Below are positions 57,030-64,000 of a DNA stretch of 64,000 bases, one piece after another (the first letter of the stretch is position 1; each line of letters opens with the position of its first letter). The position numbers and the translations under genes were made by a program. The notes below the pieces were generated by a model. It was not told the origin of the DNA, ran no database searches, and worked only from the letters and a program-made list of their open reading frames with translations. Source of the DNA: Corynespora cassiicola (taxonomy: Eukaryota > Ascomycota > Dothideomycetes > Pleosporales > Corynesporascaceae); contig JAEUWY010000005.1 of NCBI GenBank assembly GCA_022059125.1, positions 4,898,001 to 4,962,000 on the forward strand, read 5' to 3'.

Positions 57030-58836
57030 TTATTCTTCACCTCCACCGACAGGGCCCCCGCCTTGCTTGGCCGCCTTGGCGGCAACGATGTCATCAACCC
57101 GCAGCAGCAGGCACGCACTCTCGACGGCCGTCTTGATGCTTTGCTCTTTGACGGCCATTGGTTCCCAGACGCCGAACTGCCGCATGTCGACGACCTTGCC
57201 GGCATCACCATCAATGCCCCAAGTGGCACCGTTGTTCTTGCCATCTTCGTAGCCCTCGGCGTGCTTAGCGCGCAACTGAGTCAACACCTTGATGGGGCTG
57301 TTTCCAGAGTTCTGGATCAGAGTGCGTGGGATGACCTCCATTGCGTCGGCAACGGCCTTGTATGGCCACTGTGCCACGCCCTCGATCAGCTTAGCCTTCT
57401 TCTCCAAGCCGACAGCGACGGCCATTTCGGTCGCACCACCTCCCGGGCACAGCTTGGGGTTCCAGATGACGTTCCTGGCGACACCCATGGCGTCGTGGAG
57501 GTTTCGCTCAATCTCGTTGAGGATATCTTTTGAGGGACCTCTCAGCAAGATGGTGCAAGCCTTGGGGTCTTTGCATTTGGTGAGGAAAGTGAAGTACTCG
57601 TCGCCAATCTTCGAAATCTCGAACAGACCGCACTGGGTGCCGACGTCGGAAGCGGTTGCGGAGAAGACAGAGTTGACAATCGTGGCGCCAGTGGCGCGGG
57701 CGACACGGTTGTTGTCTGTTTTGCGGACACGGCGAATGGCGGTGATGTTAGCCTTGACGAAGAAATGCTGTGCGAGATCTGATTTGATTAGCAATGCACC
57801 CTGATTTTACCAAGCGATACATACCGCTAACGCCCTTCTCGGTAATGACCAAGTCGGGCTTCAGCTCAATGATAGCGTCGCACATGGCCTTGACCTGCTC
57901 CTCCTCGATCTGCAATATCCGGTTCCAGTCTTCTTCTTTGCTGATCTCGATGTTGGTCTGACTCTCACCCTTCTTGTACTCCAGCGGGCAGTCAAGAAGT
58001 AGTACTCTGGGGTTCTCGATCCGTCGCCTCATCTTGGGGTGTGTAATATCCTTGTTCAACATGACTCCGTCGAGCACCTGGCTGTCCTCGATTTCACCTC
58101 CGGGTATCTTCTCAATACGAGCATATCGCTTAATGTCCACCTCCTTCTTATCCGTGCCAATATCCAGGGATACGGTCCGCACAGCCTTTAGGGCTAGGTT
58201 GCACATCAACTCCGACCACCGCGACACGAACTTGGTACCGATGGATGCGTTGATAAGCTGGTACATGGCCTGGTCGTCATTGATATCCACGTCGACAGCG
58301 ATGTCGTCGATGATTTGGAGTGCATCGGCGAGAGCACGCTTGAAGGCTTGGATGATGACTACGGGGTGGATATTACGCTCGAGCTGTGGGAGTGCTTGTG
58401 CGAGGATTTCACCAGCTATGCAGATTAGCTATCGTCCGAACAGAAGCAGCCAAACGGCTACGGAGGCCGGACATACCTAATATTATAACCGTGGTGGTAC
58501 CGTCGCCGACCTCCTCGTCTTGTGTCCGGCTGAGCTCAATCATGCTCTTTGCTGCGGGGTGTGCGACTTCGATCTCTCGGAGGATGGCGTGGCCGTCGTT
58601 GGTCAGGACGATGCCGCCCATGGGGTCGAGCAGCATCTTCAACATGGCCTTGGGGCCCAGACATGACCGAATGATGTCTGCGACTGTCTTTGCGGCGGTG
58701 ATGTTGGAAAGCTGAGCTTTGCGACCGAATTGCCGCTCCCCGCCCGGGGTTTGGGTGTCTGTTGTGACTGTTAACGATGGCGGGGGAGCTTGGGCGGCCG
58801 CCAGAACTTACTCATAACAACCACCGGCGCCTGCAT
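57030..58836 (-). CDS. cct3: T-complex protein 1 subunit gamma (CCT3)
   Basis: Four exons on the minus strand (58812-58836, 58477-58767, 57825-58415, 57030-57778; introns 44, 61 and 46 nt) encode 551 aa. CCT3 is one of eight subunits of the cytosolic TRiC/CCT chaperonin, which folds actin, tubulin and others. The N terminus MQAPVVVM is split from TTDTQTPGGERQFGRKAQLSNI by the first intron. The ATPase motifs GGIVLTNDGHAIL and DEEVGDGTTTVIILGEIL are intact. ELKPDLVITEKGVSDLAQHFF spans the third junction, and the CPGGGATEMAVA segment near the C terminus is typical. Gamma is indicated by RVLLLDCPLEYKKGESQTN. The C terminus is Gly-rich (QGGGPVGGGEE). Length matches the family. Confidence 0.93.
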
Positions 58837-59715
58837 GGTCAAGTATCGTCCGAGGGTTCTGTATTAAAAAAGGAAGGGAGAGGGCGTCAATCGAGGGGTC
58901 GTGGGTATGCAGCCGTACCGGTGCCTGAGCTCTGCCTACTCCACCAATCCACCAAAAAAACGCGTCGGTGCGGCCTGTCGTTTCTCCGCCGCCGAGCCTG
59001 GCAATTCTCGTCTAGCTGTTTCCAGCAGCTCCCGGCCTGCCAGGTTGTGCCGCGCCGGCTAGCTGACTAAGGGCCGAAACGAAAATCACGTGAGCGGCAG
59101 GAGGCACGTGAAGCCGGCTGCCTCCTTGCCCACCTGGGCAGCTGCACCTGCACCTGCACCGGTGCCCGCGGCACTCACCGCCCGAGCGCCTGCCTGCAGA
59201 GTTACACTCGGGCCTTCTCTCGGGTCGGGGCCTTGGCTGGGGGGTCGTTCTCTTGCCGCATCCGGACCCTCGCTTGGGTCCCAAACACCCTAACCCTTCA
59301 AGGCCTCGCACCGCGCCGGCCGATTTACCCACATTCTGCCGCGCCTCACCGCCCTGGCCCCAGCCTCTCACGGGATCCAGCGCGGAGCTTACAAGAGAGC
59401 CCTCGCGCGCCCTCAAACCATCTCTCCTTCACCTCACTTCACTTGCGCCCACTCGTCGCGCCCACTAGCCTTGCTCTCTCGTCTCTCCCAGACCCCATCC
59501 ACTCCTCAATTAGTCTTCGACTTCATCTTCATCCATCACATCCCTCATCTACTCCATCACGGCGCATGCCACCCTGCTGCCATCACCCTCAACCTCGTCG
59601 CCTTAGGTGAACGTGACCTTGCAGCTGCAAGCCTTGTCGCCTGCTTAATTGCCAGCGCGCTTGTGTATCACTGAACTCTACTCTCTCTAGATCTACTAAA
59701 CACACAGTCATCATC
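58837..59715. promoter_or_regulatory. divergent promoter region with two CACGTG boxes
   Basis: CACGTG at 59087-59092 and 59105-59110, with starts 18 bases apart, lie about 250-270 bases upstream of cct3. The rest is pyrimidine-rich toward the plus-strand gene. A bHLH factor such as a Cbf1-like protein could bind. Long frames in this region are low in information. Confidence 0.5.
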
Positions 59716-60627
59716 ATGGGTCTCAACTACTACGCCTCATCACCCACCGTCGTCCTCCCTCCTCAGCAACCTCACGGCTACCTATCGGCCCACCAGCGCT
59801 CCCGCTCACCCATGGGTAACTTCCGCCCAAAGTACCCTACTCCACCATCGCTCAACTATCTAGCTGCCGTATCCAATGCCACAGCTGGGCGAAAACGATC
59901 CATCGCCGACGTCGACGATCCCGAGGAGAATGTACCAGTCGGATCCATCCAGATGCCCGCGAAGCCTAAGCCGCAACCCGTCTATGGCCCAGGCATGACT
60001 CTCATCTACCCTGACGAGCCTGGCTTCAGCATTGCTGCCGAATCGCAAACCGGGACCTGGTGCGAGGAGAAGAACGAGAAGCAAGAGAAAGCTGAAGCGG
60101 TCCGGCCCATCGCCGTCTCGCGCAAGTCGCAGCGCATGGACACATCAGGCAACATCATCATCCCTTCGCTCAACGACATGGACGCCCAGAAGAACGAGAG
60201 CATCATCGATGACCAAGGCCACACCATCGACACCCTCATCACCTCGCTTGGCGTAGGCTGGAAGAACGTCATGACCAACCCTACCTTGCGCGATGCTGCG
60301 CGCGCCTATGCCCGTGTCATTGAGAACCACTTCGAACTCACCGATGCGCTTGTCATGTTGGAGAAGGAATCGCTGTCAGCTTACCTTGTGCGCGCTAAGC
60401 AACACGGCGTTCAGGGATACTGGCTGTTCTCCGATAGCTTGCAGTGGTGCCAGCCCGTCGGCTGGTCTCTCGAGCGAACTGTGCGCAACCTCACTGCTGG
60501 ACCTGTCCCCCATGTCGAGGGTGAACGCATTAATGCCCGTCAACGAACCCCATCAGAGCCCGCCACTCCCCCTTCCACCATGGACATTCCTGTCGCTGTG
60601 GCTGATGCCGACGTGATGGAGATGTGA
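59716..60627 (+). CDS. unrecognised protein, 303 aa
   Basis: A single-exon frame with a good start context (CATCATGGGT). It has a Pro/Ser-rich N terminus with SRSPMGNFRPKYPTPPS, a basic AGRKRSIADVDD segment that could be a nuclear signal, then a likely helical core from about 140 to 260 with IDTLITSLGVGWKNVMTNPTLRDAARAYARVIENHF (given here for residues 172-207 as a description, not one motif) and a WSLERTVRNL stretch. The C terminus is short and acidic. I do not recognise a family. Codon use, length and position after a long pyrimidine-rich leader, and the absence of stops, suggest a real gene, but homology is unproven. It is divergent from cct3. Confidence 0.65.
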   Translation: MGLNYYASSPTVVLPPQQPHGYLSAHQRSRSPMGNFRPKYPTPPSLNYLAAVSNATAGRKRSIADVDDPEENVPVGSIQMPAKPKPQPVYGPGMTLIYPDEPGFSIAAESQTGTWCEEKNEKQEKAEAVRPIAVSRKSQRMDTSGNIIIPSLNDMDAQKNESIIDDQGHTIDTLITSLGVGWKNVMTNPTLRDAARAYARVIENHFELTDALVMLEKESLSAYLVRAKQHGVQGYWLFSDSLQWCQPVGWSLERTVRNLTAGPVPHVEGERINARQRTPSEPATPPSTMDIPVAVADADVMEM

Positions 60628-62362
60628 TCGGCTGACTTCTGCTTTCTCTCTTCCTGTTTTCTCTCCCTGCCATGTACCGCAACAGCATCTTTCGGTATAG
60701 TTTCGCATTTGCATTACTTACTTTATTTCGACCTTCTGGACTTTCTTCTTTGGACTCGGCGTTCGACGGTGGATCGGTTTACTCATTGGGGCGGATATTC
60801 ATGCCATGTATATTATCTATGCTTTATGCTACGACGCTTGATCGACCTTCCCCGATCGCGTCGCGTGTGCTCACGACTGCTTACCTATATGAAGCACTGA
60901 ACAATGCGAAAATTTGCTGACAATTTTGGACCCTGATGAATACACGTGTATTTGCGGCGAGCTGATGGCGATTGCTTAATGATCGATGGGGAAACAGCCA
61001 AAGCAGTTAATTGGAGCGAGACCATCTGCCGGAGATCGCGAACACGAAAATGTCGCGCCGGGCCATCCGCTAGCTGTTTCTCCAGCTTTCTATCACCTGG
61101 ACAACAAGCGCGAGACATGTTCGCTTCAGTTGCCATGAATCAGCCGGTGAGATGTGGCCTCACGGTGCCAGGGGCAACCGCCAGGACGAAACTGAGATTG
61201 AGCGCCCTCCGGAATGATCAGCCGGGTGGGTGCGCATGGTAGGAAAACGAAAGAACGCGATACGAACTCGCACTGCGAAACCCATTCACCGACTCCACCG
61301 GAGTGGGCGGGGAAAAGGCTCCAACAGACCGCTGGATCGCCTCACTTTTGATCCAAAGAGCAAAAGGCCAAGTCGTTATCAAGGGCCGAAACTCCTAACT
61401 CTCTTTCGAGGCACAGGATCCTAAGCGCCTGGCCTGACAGAGAGTCTTGTCCTCGTGACCTGGGGCCTCGGATTACCGCAGCTGCAGGGTCAAGGGGCTC
61501 ATGTCGGAGGTTGCTTTTTCTGAGTTTTGACTTTGAAGACTGACGTTTTCCGGAGGAGTTTTTCCAGAGATTGGCACTTGCACTGCGGATCCAACACTTG
61601 GCCCGGGTACAGTGGATCCACTCTCGGGGACCACTGACTGGCTCAGTCTCCAGTATGAGGTCACGTTTGGAGCTTTCCGTAGAGATCGACCAGAGCGAAT
61701 CAACGTCAGTTATCCACCCCTCACCTTGCTTTTAGCCTTGCAGTCGGTCCGTTATGTCAGCCTTTTCCTTAGGCTTCCCACATCCTCTAGGCTCGTATGC
61801 ACCCTGTACTTACTTTGGTCCTTGGACGGCGACGGTAACGATTGGCGGCAATATGGACGACTCAGCCTCCCGCATGCCTTCTGTAGCTCGCTACAGCCAC
61901 CCAAGCCACAGAAAATTCGTGTCGGCCGAATGAGGTGGGCGAAGCCATGCTTCAGCTGAGGGGTTTTGGCACCTCAACGCAGCGTGCATGCCGAAGCGCT
62001 GACGGCTATGGACCGGGTAGGTTTAGCATCACGCGGATATACTGTTTTTCCGTCTCACCATTCCCAAGACTGTGCAAATGCTTATCTTCAAAGCTAAACC
62101 TCGTTGGGCAAGGTGAGCGCCATTGGATGGGTCATACCAAGGCTTAGCCATGAACGGGAATATGGAGTTGGATAGACTGATCCTGAAGACGTGCAGGAAA
62201 GAGTTAAATAGAGGGGAAATCTGGGAGGGCAATGCTTTCTCACCAAGCCTTTTTACCTTATTCAAACGCTCTGCATCAGTTGATAATACTTTTCTCTATA
62301 TCTTCCTCTAATCCCATCTCGAATCGAATCGATCATCAAACGGTTCGCGAGTAACTTCATCC
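60628..62362. other. 1.7-kb intergenic region
   Basis: 3' flank of the 303-aa gene and the promoter of the Ost-alpha-like gene. A CACGTG lies around 60943-60948. Small frames on both strands have no recognisable domain. I looked for a tRNA in 61200-61320 and did not find a valid cloverleaf. Confidence 0.45.
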
Positions 62363-63696
62363 ATGGAGGCATTATCTCTGGTTGCACGTAAACTTTTCGA
62401 CAAGGGTGATGATAGTAACGATGATTCGGACAATATCTGCCCGCCCGAGAATACAGGCGGCCCAGAAATCGTGCCCATTTTTGGCGACATGACTTTCCAC
62501 TCCTTCGCAGGCATCCTCTCCGGCGCATGTGCGATATTCAGCAGCCTTATAATCATCTTCGTCATCCTCCGACATGCGACTTGCTACACGAATCCTGTCC
62601 AGCAGCGCCAAGTGCTCCGAGTCTTGCTGCTCGTGCCCTGGGTGTCGCTATTCAGTTTCCTGATTGTGTGGCAAGAAGAGGCGGGCGAGTATCTGATTGA
62701 GTCTTTGGATTTTGGCTGTGCGATTGCGCTTTCTGCCTTCTTGCTGCTGCTGTGCGATTACATACTCTCGCACCCCGATGGGTTCGACGAGCTCTTTGGC
62801 CAAGGCGCATGGACGAGGGGTCAGTTTGCAGGTGATAGCCCACAGTGGTTCAAGGTAAGTTCTCAGCCACCGATACACTACAGGTTATTTCAATTTCCGA
62901 GTTTGCCAGGTGCTGACGATGGGCCTCTAGCGCGTCTGGTACCTGGTCCTCCAATTCATCCCGACCAGCCTCATCATCTGGGTCGCGACATGCATCACGC
63001 TCGCCGCGGGCGTCTACTGCAAGACCTCCAACTCGACCCACTTCGCCCACATCTGGATCACCGTCTTCAAATTCCTCGTTACGGGCGTCGCCATCGCAGC
63101 CGTCCTCCGCTTCTACGGCCGCATGAAGCCCCAACTCAAAGAGCACAACGTCTTCCTCAAGCTCATGAGCTTCAAAGGCATCATCGGTCTAAACGCCCTG
63201 CAAATCGTGAGCCCCCCCCCCCCCCCTCTCTCTCTCTCATTCCATGTGTACCAATCCATCTAACCCCTCGACAAAGTTCATCATCAATCTCCTCGTCACC
63301 CACGAAACCATAAAGCCCACCTCCCACCTCTCCTACCGCGACCTCCAAACCGCCCTCCCCTCCCTCCTCCTCGCCTGCGAAATGCCCGTCTTCGCCATCC
63401 TCCTCTTCTTCGCCTTCCCCGTTGCTCCTTACCAGAACAATGGCCGCGCGCCCGCCCACGGACCCCTCGTCGCGCTCTGGCACGCCTTCAACGTCAGCGA
63501 CATCTTCTCCGCGTTTTTGCGCGGCCCCATGAGGCTCGTCCGCGAGCAGCAGAGGGGCTTGGTTAGGCAGGATAGCGTCAAGTTGGGGATGGGGGGTGGT
63601 AGTATTGGTGGTGGTGGTGGTGGTGCGCCGCCGCCGCCGTATCCGCAGCAGGAGCAGGGGGTGGAGAGGAGGTATGATGATCCTAGGATGGTCTGA
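62363..63696 (+). CDS. Ost-alpha/TMEM184 (DUF300) membrane protein
   Basis: Three exons (62363-62854, 62931-63206, 63277-63696; introns 76 and 70 nt, phase 0) encode 395 aa. Seven or so membrane helices are visible: FAGILSGACAIFSSLIIIF, VLLLVPWVSLFSFLI, CAIALSAFLLLLCDYIL, LVLQFIPTSLIIWVAT, FKFLVTGVAIAAVL, a helix after FKGIIGLNALQIF, and MPVFAILLFFAFPV. The pattern and the RHATCYTNPVQQRQVLR loop fit the organic solute transporter alpha/TMEM184 family (fungal DUF300 members), of uncertain function, with vacuolar or endosomal locations reported in yeasts. The C-terminal tail has a Gly-rich run and PPPPYPQQEQ. Intron 2 contains a 15-base C run and a CT tract. The first exon starts MEALSLVARK at the first ATG. 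Confidence 0.85.
63212..63239. repeat. poly-C plus CT microsatellite inside an intron
   Basis: Fifteen Cs followed by a run of CT units, within intron 2 of the Ost-alpha-like gene, close to the 5' splice site. Length is likely to vary and may be hard to sequence. Confidence 0.9.
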
Positions 63697-64000
63697 TGAA
63701 GAGCATATGTGTGTGTGTGTGTGACTGTAGCTATTTTGTATTTTATTTTTGCTGGGAAATGGGCGGTTTCGGTCGTAACTCGTCTTCGAGCGTTTTTTTG
63801 GGTGTGCATGTTGGGCGTTGGGGCGTCGAGGATGTGTTGGGCTCTACGGTTTATTCTGGTCAAAGATGTAGACTGGGGATCATTGAGCAATGTTACCACG
63901 GGTCAATCCACCCGAAGTTTCATACATATTTTTTTAATGCTCTTATGATGCTAGAATACCTGATACTGTTCCATAAAGTCGTTATTTTCAGGCCCTGCCA
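63697..64000. other. 3' flank of the last gene
   Basis: Starts with a GT dinucleotide run (63710-63722) just after the stop, then AT-rich sequence to the window edge. No gene seen. Confidence 0.5.

Noticed and set aside
61200..61320. Possible tRNA-like segment
   Set aside because: An apparent T-arm does not fit the B-box consensus (base after TTCG is T, not A) and no matching acceptor stem could be paired.

Overview
The window reads as chromosomal DNA of a filamentous ascomycete. Genes are intron-bearing with short introns (mostly 44-78 nt, GT-AG, CTAAC/CTGAC-like branch points). Predicted products have clear fungal families: COG8, Arp1, Spt6, a Ste7-type MAPKK, CCT3, an FLC/Pkd2-like TRP-type protein, Zn2Cys6 and DUF6536 proteins. 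The DUF6536, BTB and kinase-like families and the pogo/Fot1-type transposon suggest Dothideomycetes, perhaps Pleosporales; that placement is inference from family content. I assembled all gene models by hand from reading frames, splice signals and phase arithmetic.

Layout. 0.6-11.3 kb: a protein-kinase-like gene with one in-frame stop, COG8 (-) divergent from a UBE2O-type E2/E3 (+), and a Det1-like histidine phosphatase (-) divergent from a PRKRIP1 homologue (+). 13.2-15.9 kb: a five-exon small secreted proline-rich repeat protein and a BTB-domain protein. 15.9-20.2 kb: a GC-rich stretch without a supportable gene. 20.2-26 kb: an FLC-type membrane protein and an atypical protein kinase. 27-33.9 kb: a zinc alcohol dehydrogenase, a 14-TM MFS transporter and a divergent Zn2Cys6 regulator, which look like a small detoxification or metabolite-handling module. 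35.6-48.7 kb: a GRGGAGN-repeat protein, ARP1, a TDP2-like phosphodiesterase, SPT6 and a Ste7-like MAPKK. 50-51.8 kb: a secreted GH13 alpha-amylase. 52.2-56.6 kb: a DUF6536 membrane-protein gene broken by a DNA transposon. 57-63.7 kb: CCT3, an unrecognised conserved-looking protein and an Ost-alpha/TMEM184-type membrane protein.

The strongest unusual feature is the 1850-bp pogo/Fot1-like element (53119-54968). It has 60-bp perfect terminal inverted repeats, each with a tandem 17-bp motif, and a TA target duplication. It lies inside an exon of the DUF6536 gene; joining the flanks restores one open frame that spans a membrane segment. Its 545-codon transposase keeps the DD35D triad and has no frameshift, but carries four stops, each one C-to-T change from a sense codon. 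Other points worth a second look are the exon-equals-repeat secreted protein, three CCGACGG sites in the MFS/regulator promoter, and a GC-AG intron after a 15-nt first coding exon in the Det1-like gene. I found no tRNA, rRNA or CRISPR array.
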